Position numbers and translations under genes: made by a program. Below, piece by piece: positions 1-11,555 of a stretch of DNA of 64,000 nucleotides (position 1 is the stretch's first letter; each line of letters opens with the position of its first letter). The stretch spans positions 1 to 64,000 of the forward strand of contig RCNN01000144.1 of assembly GCA_003667245.1 (NCBI GenBank), written 5' to 3'. The stretch comes from Heterostelium multicystogenum. Taxonomy: Eukaryota > Evosea > Eumycetozoa > Acytosteliales > Acytosteliaceae. Below the pieces are notes generated by a model. It ran no database searches, was not told where the DNA came from, and saw only the letters and a list, made by a program, of their open reading frames with translations.

Positions 1-768
1 CATATTGTACAGTGTCCGGATCCACAATGTAAAAAAAGTATAGAGCAGTTTGAAATCCAATACTACTTGGTGATGGAATTGGCTTTAAAGTTTTTCATCT
101 TTTTTGCTCTGGACAGTTGATTTCCAGTAAGAAACGAACACTTTGAACGGTGTCCAAACGAAAGATGTGATTATGTGGCATACAATGATGAGACATAGCT
201 GAATTCAACTGCCCCAAGTGTAAGAAAGATTTTGTTTGAAATGTAAGATTCCTTTCCACACAAGGCACAACATGCCAGAAATATCAGGAATGGAAAAAAG
301 AGAAATGGTAGCTCAGATGAAAGATTTTGCTCAGTTAGTAAGAGCTAAGAAACTTAAAAGACTGTAAGTAATCCATTTAAGAATTCAGTGTGGACTCTTA
401 CAACTACTATAATGACAAACTAACGATAACTATCAATTTTTCCATTCCAGTGCCCTATCGAAATGTGAGCCATTGGTCGAAAAGAATGAAGGTTGCAATC
501 AACATAACCTGCAAATTGTGGTATCATTTGTAAGTAATTTTTTATTACAAATGATTGATACTCAATAATATTAATAATTGTTACTCCTAGTTGCTATCGA
601 TGTGGAGGTGATTACCCATGCCAAAATCCAACTTGCCAAAATAATCACAAACTTAAAATCAAATCAAAACTCTTCCAAAATTGTAATATAAACAAACCTA
701 GAAATAAGTTGGTAAATTTTACCAACATTAAACTTTCATTTGACAAATTGTTTATTTATTCTTTTTAA
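1..768 (+). pseudogene. RBR/IBR zinc-finger (E3 ligase-type) gene, 3' part, frameshifted
   Basis: Three blocks of Cys/His-rich coding lie on the + strand, separated by introns with GTAAGT-type donors (about 364-450 and 531-591). Visible pieces are CPDPQCKK near the left edge, CPKCKKDF followed in another frame by CLKCKIPFHTRHNMPE (a base is missing near 235), and an exon from about 591 with CYRCGGDYPCQNPTCQ. The order IBR then RING2-like CxxC pairs is that of RBR (RING-between-RING) ubiquitin ligases, which pass ubiquitin through a RING2 cysteine. A second frameshift sits near the EGCN motif (about 500). The last open frame stops at 768, 17 bases inside the convergent EFL1 gene, though a further intron after 713 is possible. 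The start lies outside the window. Family is clear; exact member and functionality are not. Confidence 0.6.
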
Positions 769-3700
769 GTGTTCTTTGTTTATCAGCATGAACTACCAAT
801 TTTCTTCTCTACTGCCAAACCCCTTTCTCTTTCTTAATTTTATCCATATATTTGTCTAGCAATATTGTTACCCAAAACTTGCTACGTTGACTCCATGATC
901 TTCAGCTCTTCAGTCGAGAGTTGGAAATAAGGATCTTGTCTCCATAGTTTCCCAGTAGTTTATCAAAGAATAGCTGTGTACTGGCAGAACCAGAGGTCTT
1001 GATCATAATCTGTTGAGAGAGAAACCAAAACTTTCAACCACTGGAAGTCTAGCTTGAATACAAAAGATTGGAGTTCTTCTTTTCATACCCTCTTTGATAA
1101 TTTTGGCTCTTCTTGAAGCCAAAACTGAATACATCTTACCAAGGCGCAGTAGAGGAAACTTGAATTTCACAAAGATACAAAGCTTCCATAAGACGGCTGT
1201 GGTTTAACTTGGAATGCCTGTAGACATGCCTGCTTCATTGATGAAATGAATTTGTCCAGAGATTGGACCATATTGATCTGTATATTTGCCATCAACAAAC
1301 TCAATGTCCTCTACGACCATGCAAACTCCCATCATTGGCTCATCACAAGTGGTCCCTGTAAAAGTAGCCAATTGGAAACCGGAAAACAATACTGTTTTTC
1401 CAGTTCAAAGATCTTTTTGAATTCTCTCCCCTTCCAATAGTTTTGTTGCTGAAGATGCTTCAGCGTTGGAACCATCGTCGTCATCTTCTGGGTGGGTTTC
1501 TTCTTCTTGTTTTGAATTCTTCCTCTTCATGCTTTGATTCATTTTCCTTCATCCAATCTATGTCTCATCTTTTTCAAACTTTGTACACCTCTTTGGATAG
1601 CTGGAATCCAGAAATCAATTTTCACAATAATCTGGAATATGAATTGAGTAATAGATTTGGACCAATGTGCTTTGGACCGAATGCCCAAAATCTTTTTGAT
1701 TTCCTCTACCCAACTCTCACCAGCCTTTGTAAATTCTTCAACCAATTTCTTGTGGAATTCCTCTCTATTCGACTTCCTCTGCTTCTTTCTTGCTTCCTTT
1801 TTTCGCTTTCCATTTCCTTATCTTTCTTCTTGCCTCCCAAAAAGAGATCTCTCAATGGTATTGGTATTATTTTCAAGGAAATCACTGATATTCTTTGGCA
1901 ATGGAATAGCTTTCACCTTTACACGAACCATTCTGTTTGCTGTAGATTGAACAATCAACTCGTTGTTTGGTGTTGGTGGTGCTATTGGCAGAGCTTATAA
2001 TAGGTGATTTGTTTGGGGTCAGCAATAATTGTCTCACGGAATGGAACAATCGGTGATGAAACATTGACATTAATCTTTGCAAAGATTTCCTTTTAGATCA
2101 CGAATACAACGCTCGAGGTTGAAGCTCACCACTTGCTACAATGACGTGCTCACCACTCTCTTGAACGTAGACCTCTACCAATGGATCGGCTTTGATTTTA
2201 GCATCTTTAAACCGTGAACCAAGGCATGTCAAGGATGTTCTCTGGTTCAATTGCAACCTTAACGATGGGAGATGAAACAAACATCATACTAACCAATGGT
2301 GGGCATTGGAGAGTAGTTGAGATGGTTCTGATTTCAAAACAAGATTTCCTACCTCACCTCCACAACACCACAAACATTTCCTGCAGGGACTGCATCGATT
2401 GGTTCCAAACTTCTACCCATTAACAAGTATAAATGAGTGATTTCAAATTTCAATTACATCGTGAGTTGGGTTGATGTGGATCGAATCTGGGACCCATGAT
2501 GAATACTTTTTGTCCTTTTTTGGAGTACAACTGAATACTCTAACGACTGCTACAAATTCTCCTCCATCTTCGGATCCTTATTATTCATTGATTGCAAATG
2601 GTTGTCTAACTATTTGGTTTTGAAATTGTTGTTGTGTAGGTTTGAGCTGGTTGAACTGGTGCTGTTGGTTGTTGTTGTTCGGGTGCTGTCGATTTGTTCT
2701 CATTGCTATCGTTTAGAGAAGGCTTGTGCCATACGCTGAGAAAGTGGTACTGCAGAGGGCTGAACACGTCTAGGTGGAACTGGACGGTGTGTTTTTGCAG
2801 ATACTCCACGCTTTCTCATCAGATACAAACACCTTGGCTTACATATGCAACCACTTCGGCGTCGTCACTAGTTTTGCATTCCTAAGTATCCTTAAGTAAA
2901 CTGTTGTTGTTTTCTCCTTCATCTCTGCAGATACCAGAGGGCGAAGAAACAGGCTTGAAATATACGCTCCATTCTACGCTGCTGTCCATCGATTGGATTT
3001 GGTAAGCATTGTACAACCATCGACAAGACTGCATCAGAAAGAGGCAGCCATGACTGGTAGCAGTTGCTTGAAGCAGAATTTTTGGATCTTTCGATGCCAA
3101 AGCTCCATTTGGTGTACCTTTAAATTTAATAACTGAACTATTTTTATTCTACTTTTTCTCTATCACTTATAATATTTGATACAATATTAATATTGTTTCT
3201 CCATCATTCGGCTTTGATTATCTCAACATTATACTTACTTCCGGAGTGACACATTTATGTACTTCCCAAACAGAGTTCAAAATAAAGTAACAAACATTGG
3301 TGTAAGATTGCCTCTTGGTGATTTGTAGATTTTTCTTTTCTTTTGGATGATAGTAATAGTCTCCCCATAATGTCTTTGATAATAATTGTCTTTTTAATAC
3401 CAGTTTCTGTCCAATTGGAATTCAATTCATGATTGTTAGTATGGGTGTACTACTTTCATATGCGATTTGTTGTCCTAATTACTTACTCTTATGACACAGA
3501 TCAACGAATTGATTGATTGTAAATCCCCAACCATCGAGTGCAGTGGTGAATGCTACATTTCCTTTCTCGGGCGAGAAGACGTATTCGGAGCTGATTGTTT
3601 CCAAGTCTGCTTCCTCGACAATATCATTTTCGTTCTGTTTGGTTCATCGGACTTTTCTTGTCCGAAGTTGTTTCATGTTCGCTGATTCTCTTTTTGAGGA

Positions 3701-4381
3701 TGATTTCTTTCGGATGAGAGTGTACCTGTGATTGCGTTGACCTGTTCGATGACCTTCTTGATGTGTTGATAGGCTTCGAGTGGTGTCATGTTGACTTCAG
3801 TGATGAGACGGTCGATCTTGTTGATCGAGACATGGACGCACTCTCTCCTGGTATGCCTGTCTCAGCACACGCATGTGTCTGAATGCAGAACACCCTCGAT
3901 AGCGTCTACCAACACCAAAGCACCGTCTGTAATTCTAACCGCAGTCGACACCTCACTCGAAAAATCTACGTGACCTGGCGAATCAATGAGATTCACCAAA
4001 TAGTTCTTTTGCTCCTCCTGATAGAGCAAAGAGATGAACTTGCTTTCATTGTAATTTCACGCTCCTGTTCATCCTCAAGAAAATCTAGATATCTCAACTT
4101 TCCAGCCATATGCTGTGATATAATTCCATTCGATGAGATCAAACAATCTGATAAAGTTGTTTTACCTAATGAATGTCAATCAATCAATCAATGATAAAAA
4201 TTGAAAATTAGCAAGATAGTAAGTAAGTACATCATGATCATCACCATCATCAATCATCATCACCATCAAATACGATCTACATACCATGATCTACATGTGC
4301 TAATACACAGATATTTCTAATGTTTGCAGTAAAAGACTGCAATGAAGATAATAAAGAAGGTGGTATATTTGAAAAAGGCAT
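752..4381 (-). CDS. efl1: Elongation factor-like GTPase 1 (EFL1/Ria1), many frameshifts
   Basis: EFL1 is the EF-2-like GTPase that, with SBDS, releases eIF6/Tif6 from cytoplasmic pre-60S ribosomes. Exon 1 (4381-4285, ATG start) encodes an N-terminus ending AHVDHG; after a 119-base intron exon 2 completes the P-loop GKTTL. Then come switch [14 protein letters not shown], the G4 [31 protein letters not shown], the EFL1 insertion, [17 protein letters not shown], a [12 protein letters not shown] segment, an acidic Lys/Glu linker (about 1500-1850), CDEPMMGVC, and a C-terminus with [30 protein letters not shown] and [10 protein letters not shown]. The order and family length (about 1,100 residues) match EFL1 rather than EF-2. 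At least ten single-base shifts break the frame, for example near 4055, 3880, 3830, 3690, 2500, 2230 and 1900. Either the sequence is poorly polished or this is a decayed copy. Stop TAA at 754-752. Confidence 0.85.
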
Positions 4382-4849
4382 CTCTATTCTATTGTAATTC
4401 GTTTACAAGTAAGTCGTAATACTACTTCTCACACCTATAACATTAACACAATACAACACACCTATACTACTATTTATAACTAATATATTATGAGAATTGA
4501 GAATCAATTAAGAATCTAATCTTGTCAATCGTTCAAATATTATCAGTCGTTTTTCATTAAACAATGTAACAATAACTCAACAAAAAGCGTAATTTCTTAA
4601 TTTATTACTGATTTTTTTCCACATACCATTACATTAAAATTGAACAACCATTGGTTGTTTTTCAATTCAATAAATCATTGTTGTTGTTGTTGTTTTATTG
4701 GTGTATACTACCATAGCATGTAAATATATTTTTATATATGTATATATAATAGGTATTATAATTAGAATCTATGATATAATAAATTAAATTGAATATATAT
4801 GTATAGATATGATTTTATATTATTATTTTTTATGGAACTTACAAATTGT
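4382..4849. other. AT-rich non-coding stretch
   Basis: Upstream flank of EFL1 and downstream flank of the next minus-strand fragment. It holds a (TTG)n run near 4679 and long A/T tracts; I see no gene. The EFL1 promoter should lie here or under the neighbouring fragment. Confidence 0.5.
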
Positions 4850-5160
4850 TTTTTACAATAAGTGCAAACCATATTAGGACAACCTGAAATCCTTTCATAG
4901 GCTATGGAACAATGTGGACACTTGAACAAAGTTTTTAATATCTATTGTCATTTAAATGATAATAATACATTTAATTGTATCTTACTCTTTTAAATTGAAT
5001 TCTTTTGGATAAAAGCTTCGAAGCATGATCACAATATTCAAGGCAACTCTGAGGGTAGTGATTATTTTGGCATTTCATACACTTCATTTTAATATGTGGA
5101 ACAATAAGGAAAATCAAACTAACAAAGAAATGATAATTAATATAAAAAGATTTCACGAAT
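4850..5160 (-). pseudogene. IBR/RING2 zinc-finger fragment (RBR family)
   Basis: On the minus strand an exon near 5090-4985 encodes KMKCMKCQNNHYPQSCLEYC, the FCxxCxxxxHxxxSC pattern of an IBR domain. A second exon near 4940-4856 encodes FKCPHCSIAYERISGCPNM followed by VCTYCKKQF and a GTAAGT donor, the RING2-like CPxC...GCPxMxCxxC pattern of RBR ubiquitin ligases. The intron between them starts GTAAGA after IQFKRV. Upstream, PYCSTY in another frame probably supplies the first Cys pair of the IBR, so one frame change is likely. No RING1 or start codon is visible, so this is a partial or decayed gene. With the similar gene at 1-768 it flanks EFL1 and may be a paralogue. Confidence 0.5.
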
Positions 5161-6743
5161 ATATATGTTATAATAGACGATATTTTAGAGATGAATGCAT
5201 TCTGATGATAATGTTTAAGTTATTCAATTAGTTTTCTCCTATAATTAACTAATTGACTTGTTAGAGTCATAACTAATAACATAAATACAACTAATGGTAT
5301 CAGGAAATTGTTTGACATTGGTTGGTTTAGTATTTTTATGCTATTGGTATTACTAAAGGTGTTAGTATTTATATAATATTTTGCATTACTAGAGAAATTC
5401 CAAAATTCAGGAGAAACCAAAAGTACAAGAAGTCTAGTTTAAGGAATTTTATTTATGAGGATTGAAAGTATCATAGTAGTGGTATATTTGCGTAGTTTGT
5501 CCATTATTAGTAAGAACATTGAATATTAACAAGAAGAATGTTAATATTCAATGTATTAGAAATTCTTTTGAAATATATGAGGGAAATAAAGTGAGTTCTA
5601 ACTCTGCTCAAGTAATAAACATTGGAAGAAATAGATCTATTAAAAATACTCATAGGTATTGAAATATCATTAAATTGTCTATATGTTTAAGCAATCAATT
5701 TTGATCTTTCAATTGATTGCTTAATTAAGTATACTTGACAACTACATTATTAGTTTAGATAAGATCATCTAGCTCCTCAGCACTTACTCGTCTCAATCAA
5801 AATCGTGAACTCTCAATAATTGCCGTGAAGATCGGAGTCTAAGTTAACTCAAATGATGACATTCTTTACTTTGTTTAAGTTAAGAAAAAGAGATAATAAA
5901 ATGAGTATCATATTAATAGAATGTAAATTGGAATCTTTGAAAATACATGTAATAAAAAAATATAATTATTTTATTTTATTAGACTTGTAAGATGGAGATA
6001 ACTCTACATATAAATGTTCAATTTGACATGGTGGAAATGATCTCTGGTATTTATCCCCACCACCACCACCCACCCACCACTCACACTACTACTACAACCA
6101 CATCCACCTACAACATTAGAAACAACATCTCTCACATTACAAACTAAATATTTAACAAAGAAGAACAATATCAACAAGAGAAGATAATGGATATATTAGA
6201 TTCATTTAAAACTGTGAATAATAATATTCATATTAATATGATAAACAAACTAATTAATTATTATTAGTATTGTAAACCAACCTATATATAAACATATATT
6301 CATTAGTGAAGTGAAGAGAACTTGAAGTTGAACATGAAATTAAGAAATAAATAAATAGATAAACATAATAGTTATTAGTTAATAGTTAATAGTATAGATA
6401 ATAATAGATAGAATGAAATTAATAATTGTAAATATTAATATTTTTACATATTTTTATAAATGAATTTTTGTGATTCTACAATAATATTAAATAATAATAA
6501 TATTAATAATTTGATAATAGTATATTTAATAATGGAATTAGAATCAATAGAATAGAGAATAAACATTTATATTTTAAAAATAGAGATTATTACCTTCCAA
6601 TCAGAATCGAATGAGAGCTAGTCAAAGCTTTGATATATCAAGTGGAATTATAATACTATAAATCAAGCATAGAATCAAAGAAAGCTATTGATATCATCCA
6701 ATTGATTGGATGAAATTCTAGTAAAGAAAATCATCATGTCGAT
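5161..6743. other. AT-rich non-coding stretch
   Basis: About 1.5 kb with no convincing gene on either strand. It holds a C-rich CCACC-repeat patch near 6055-6080 and many TAA/ATT runs. A short open frame on the minus strand at 5220-5420 contains one hydrophobic segment (FLIPLVVFMLLVMTL) but lacks an ATG and a family match. Confidence 0.5.
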
Positions 6744-8473
6744 CAATATACAACACATTCTTTGGGTGCCGGACTCAGAGTTGGGTATCTATAACCATCT
6801 CAATACAGATAGGGAGTCCTCCACAATCGTTTTAGAGTCATGCTTGATACAGGATCAACTACACTGAATATTCCATCATCAGATTGCCTACTATATGAAA
6901 TTTAAATAGACCTACAATTGCCACTGCTCAAACCATCAAGAATCAACCTATAACAAAAAGAACAGTCTGAGTAGTCGGACTTACTGCATTGAAGACAATT
7001 GCCTATACTCCGAACACTTTGTAGATAAGTCATTCTTCAAAGCCAGTTGGTAGAAGATACTGTAAGAATTGCTGGATATTCGATAGAATCGGTTTTTGGA
7101 AATGTAATAGCCGAATCTCTTTTGTAAGATCTACTTTTACTGTTTTTGACTTTGAATAAGCCATTATTAAACTATATCGTTATAGCTTTTGCTTATAAAG
7201 AAGTCCTGCACCTACACAATTGTACCAGAATATTCGATGGGATCTTTGGCTTGAGTACAAAGTAGTGGACAATACTTTTGGTGATGATATATTAACAAAA
7301 ATCAGTATGAAGTACAATATATCGAATTCCTTTTCAATTTGTTTGGCGAGTCTGGTTATGGAGGTCAATTCAAGATCGGTGGCTATGATAGCAATCTCAT
7401 TGTTGGACCATGAAATATATACCAGTAGCAAAAGAATATACCTACAATTTACAGTTGCAGCTGCTCACTTGGGACAGTATCAATTAAATCCGACAAATTA
7501 TAATGCATGGAGTAAGAGTGTAAATCATTAATTTAAAACAATCTTATATTCTAATCAAGTTATTTAATAGTGTGATTCTGGTGTCAGCAAGTATTGTATT
7601 ACCTACACCCTTTATATGATAATATGATCAATACAATGTATGAAAGATTCCCTTTAGTTGGATTTAAGAATGGAGATTTTTGGAATGCTACATTCCCTTG
7701 TGCATTTTTAGATCCAAAAGAAAAATACACTTTATCCACAGCTAAACATTTCCTTTATCGATATCGATGGTGAATCTTTAATCTTACAATTTTGCCACAA
7801 AAACTATCTAATATACAATCAAGATGAAAAGTGCTATGAAATGTTGCTTAGAACAGTAGACAGCAATTACTTTATCATTGGTGATTTAGGTTTGATAGGC
7901 TATCATATTCACTTTGATAAAGGAAATCATCGAATAGGATTTGCAAAAGCAGCACCACAATGCTCAACATTCATTCAAGAAAAATTGAAATTAGACCTTT
8001 TGGAGTCTGACAATCCCAATACAATCATTGTTCAAATCAGTGGTTAACACCTACAGTCTTAGAGGTATCGATGTCGAATTTAAATCAAAATCAGGAAAAT
8101 CTCTATTTTATCCAGGAGACCCTAAGTATTAAGAATTCCACTGATGAGAATGGAATAGCCATGGCTGTACTAAATACCAACTTCCAAGGCAAAAACTGTG
8201 GTAGATGTAGTTGTGAGTGAGCTAAACGTTGAGGTATCAAATATCAAGGCTGTCACAGTCTACCCAAAGAGGAGTACCAAATAACTCCAATGCCTACTTT
8301 GCATTCTTTATCCTATTCCTGGTCATTGGTTTAATGTCACTGTTTTTGTCATACACAAATTCATGAGCAAAGAAAACTAAAAGAACAAAAAGAAAACCTG
8401 GACAGTATGAATGTTGTTATTTGGAACACCTCAACCCTACACTTTCGATGATGAAAATAGAATTAATAAATAA
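6744..8473 (+). CDS. A1-family aspartic protease with C-terminal membrane segment, frameshifted
   Basis: Pepsin-type aspartic peptidases use two Asp residues in D(T/S)G motifs. The first is clear near 6845 as RVMLDTGSTTLNIPSSDC, preceded by IGSPPQSF, the usual strand before the catalytic loop. The flap/N-lobe region shows DGIFGLST (about 7235) and ESGYGGQFKIGGYDSNLI (about 7350). The second catalytic loop DSGVS is near 7575, and the C-lobe ends with YFIIGDLGLIGYHIHFDKGNHRIGFAKAAP (about 7870-7960). Farther on a hydrophobic run (NAYFAFFILFLVIGLMSLF) near 8300-8350 and a basic tail ending in stop 8471-8473 suggest a membrane anchor. Frame changes occur near 6830, 7060, 7255, 7350, 7590, 7755, 8045 and 8150, so the gene is broken or badly sequenced. 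The signal-peptide exon upstream was not found; the start given is the first recognisable exon. Confidence 0.65.
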
Positions 8474-8538
8474 GAAACTAATTATAATATAAACTATATT
8501 TATTACTACTATATATATATATTATCATTTCATAAATG

Positions 8539-11500
8539 CTAAGTTTCTTCTTTTTGTTTCTTAAGATTTGGTTGAAATTGAGGTTGAAACAATGCACGTT
8601 TACCAGAATTTGACTGACTTGCTTGCGACCAAACCACTAACAGATCTATTGACTGGCGGCAGTAGCTGTGCAGCTGCTGGCTTCTTTTGCTGCAAAACTG
8701 AATGCCGAAGATGTCACCAATGGCGTTGATTTTAATAAGCTTGAGCTATTGATATTCGTTGATTTTGTTAACTGTGGTTGCAATTGTTGTTGCTGCTGTT
8801 GCTGTTGTTGTCCAAGTAATTTCTAAACAAGTATCAATTTAATTATAAATATCCCATTCATAGTTCAATGCAATGTCATTGCAATACTTACAAACTTTTG
8901 TATGGTAGATTTCTCTTTTTTCTCTGGACTAGTTGATTTCTTTGTCTGCCCATAATGTAGCAGCGAATCAGCGTCATAGTCAATATTTTGATGAGATAGC
9001 TCCAATGTATTTCTTTTGTCTCTAAATCGGTCAATGTATCTATTCTAATTCTAATTGTATAATGTCTAAAATATAATGGTAACAGTTAGTAATTTGAAAT
9101 AAATATGAACCCATTAGAAATATTAGACATACGCTGAATTCTTCTTGATTGAATTGAGTTGCTGTTCTCTAAGTGCATCCAATGCTTCTTTAACAGATTT
9201 AACTATGTTATAGGAAATGGGAGTAAGATTATCAATGGCCTCCGAGTACTCCAGCTTGGGGTAGATGCTAAGAAAATCTTCGATGTAATGGTTCGACTTG
9301 AATATACTTCTTGTTTTCCTTTAGCTTGATGGAATTGGATCGATTTGGCAAATGACTTTGGATTTCTCTCGTTGGCGTAGATCTCCTTGATGTTGTCGGA
9401 GGCCAACTTTAACTTTGTCATCAAGGCCGACTCACCTTGTAAATCGTTCAAGGTAGTTGATTTGCTGTAGATATGGAACCTGCTTAATCTCTTTTTCACT
9501 GTTTATAAAAATCAACGATTGCCGTATTGCTCTTATCATTAGAGATACGCGACAATCTACTTAAATGTCTGTACAATATTAGCGCCTTTTATCTTTTTAT
9601 CAATATACATCATTGATAGCTAATAATAATAATTAGAATTTATTAGTTATCGAATCAAAGAAGAAGTATACTTCTTCTAATATTCTACTTACTGAAGGTT
9701 CATCGAAACCAGTTTGTAATTTATCGGCGACAATGATCAATCTGATCTTGGTTTGCTTGTCTTCCTGTAGTGCCTTGACAATGCCTCTATTCTTGTCGGC
9801 ACCGAAATGTGCGTACTTTCCATTGACGGAGACGTCTGATTCAAAGATGGTCTTGCCATCGAGAGAAACGCTGAGAATGCAGCGATAGTGTCGAATTGCT
9901 CTGACAAAGGTAGCTTTTCAATGATTTGATCTATTGTTTCTTTATAAACTAAACAGATTCTTTCTACTACCTGAACAGCCAACATGGCACGTGGACTTGA
10001 AGTTGTTGGTATCAAACTTTTCTTCATCGTATAAAATGGTTGAGAATGAATTTGGACTTCTCTCTGTAATGGCGCTCTTGTCTTGTGTTGGCTCCTCCTC
10101 TGCAACATTCTCGTTATCCTCGTAGTAATAGTAGTCGTCGTCGTCGCCCTCCCAATTGTAGTGATCCCTGCTCAAATCCGTCACTAAAAGCTTGCTGCTG
10201 CAGTAGCTTGTACTCGCTTACACCAATGTTGTTGTGGCTGGTCGTCTCTTTCATTGATAGTGTCTTGAAAGTTCTCAAGCACATCGAGAAATCAACTTGT
10301 CCTTGAGTGCATCCTCCATAGAATAGGTATAAAAAAATGGACGCTTGTCGCTTCCTGCGCAACAGATACCAAACATCTCCAAAACAGGGGTTGGAGTACA
10401 AGTAAACTAAAGTATGTAATCTGACTGGTCTGCTTGACGTTTCCAACAAGAATTTCATGGAGACGCTCCGTTGTAGACTTACCATGCGATCTGTGAGCCT
10501 CGTCAGAAATGATCGCCACCGAGTTTGTCTTAAAAGCAAAGTCTGTGTATTGTCCATCGGCATGAGTTGTCTTGTTGCACTGGGCAGAAGCTGCGAGAAC
10601 TTCTGCATAGTGGTGATGACAATTCTGTTCTTTTCCGTGCGAAATCTCGTATTGGCAACTGCTTCGATGTCTTTTGGTCGACAGTAATTCTTAACTCCAT
10701 TCGCCTCTAAAAACTTGACGATAACTTCTCCCAACTGTGCATCCAACTGCGATCTTATCGTTCATAATTACATGGTATCAAACTTCAATCTGTTATTTAT
10801 CTGTATAATGAAAAAGTATTTCAAATTAGCTACCAATGTCTATTGATGGTGCACCTTAGATGGTTGAGTTGCGTCTTACCTCTAACTTGTAGAGAATATA
10901 GACCAACAGAGCAATGGTCATAGATTTACCGGAACCTGCAGCATGTTGAATAAGATAGTTGTATCTCTTGCATTTTTAAACGATGATTGATACTTTGGAT
11001 AACGAGAATCCTTGACTACAGATTGGAACGGTCTTCCACTGATGCTCACGTGGACGTGAGTCTTTCTGGAAAGAAGCCTTGATTCGCTTCTCAAGGAATG
11101 TGTCTAATTCAAGAGTATTCTCGTCAGTCAAATGGTGACCAAATAAAGTGTTCTCTCACCATCTCCTGAGCAGGTTTCGTTGCAACCTGTTTATCAATAT
11201 CGACGACATCAGCATTATCATTTTCGTCAATGCAGATAGCATCGGAGTTTGAGGATCCAGCAATAGCTGCACCACCACTTTTCAAAGATAACTCTACCTT
11301 TGCAGAGCCATTGGCGTTGCTCTTCAACAAAAGCAGTTGCCTCGTCCACAATTTCATTGGCGTGGTGTGCCATTGATTTTAGATCTTTTTCATTTGCATA
11401 GTTGTTGTTGTCAAGCTTTGATGCATCAGTTGTATTCAGTGCCTTGTCACTCGTATCATTCTTTTGTTCTTGCTGTTGGCTTGTTTCTTTCTTGACACAA

Positions 11501-11555
11501 TCTTTGGCAGTGATGTCACCGCCACCGAATGATAAGAACCATCATATTCATCCAT
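8539..11555 (-). CDS. Type I restriction enzyme HsdR-like DEAH helicase with introns and poly-Q, frameshifted
   Basis: Reading the minus strand from ATG 11555, a hydrophilic N-terminus (about 200 residues, no recognisable nuclease) leads into YLIQHAAGSGKS (Walker A, about 10950-10920), FDTMVI, LDAQLGEVIVKFLEANGVK, RIVITTMQKFSQLLP, ISDEAHRSHG (motif II, about 10507-10480), then ITYFS, LEMFGI and a YSMEDALKDKLI block, and finally IIVADKLQTGFDEP, MMYIDKKI and SRLSRISNDKSNTAIVDF. This order is that of bacterial type I restriction R subunits, where the DEAH motor translocates DNA. Introns typical of the host interrupt it (9692-9620; about 8890-8830, both phase 0), and the C-terminus has a poly-Q run and ends KKQKEET (stop 8541-8539). 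About ten frameshifts are present. It is probably an old bacterial acquisition adapted to the host; function unknown. Confidence 0.75.
9659..9678. repeat. Perfect 20-bp palindrome inside an intron
   Basis: AGAAGAAGTATACTTCTTCT reads the same on both strands and lies inside the 73-base intron (9692-9620) of the HsdR-like gene. It could fold into a hairpin that brings the splice sites together; this is inference. Confidence 0.7.

Noticed and set aside
1443..2000. 185-codon + strand frame
   Set aside because: It is the reverse of EFL1 coding (acidic/Lys-rich linker becomes Ser/Phe/Leu-rich); no ATG-linked features and no family.
5220..5420. Minus-strand frame with one hydrophobic segment
   Set aside because: No ATG, extremely AT-rich and no clear link to the IBR fragment below it.
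8539..11555. Bacterial contamination as explanation for the HsdR-like gene
   Set aside because: Host-type introns in phase, poly-Q codon runs, AT-rich flanks and eukaryotic neighbours on both sides argue against it, though a chimeric join has not been excluded by read data.
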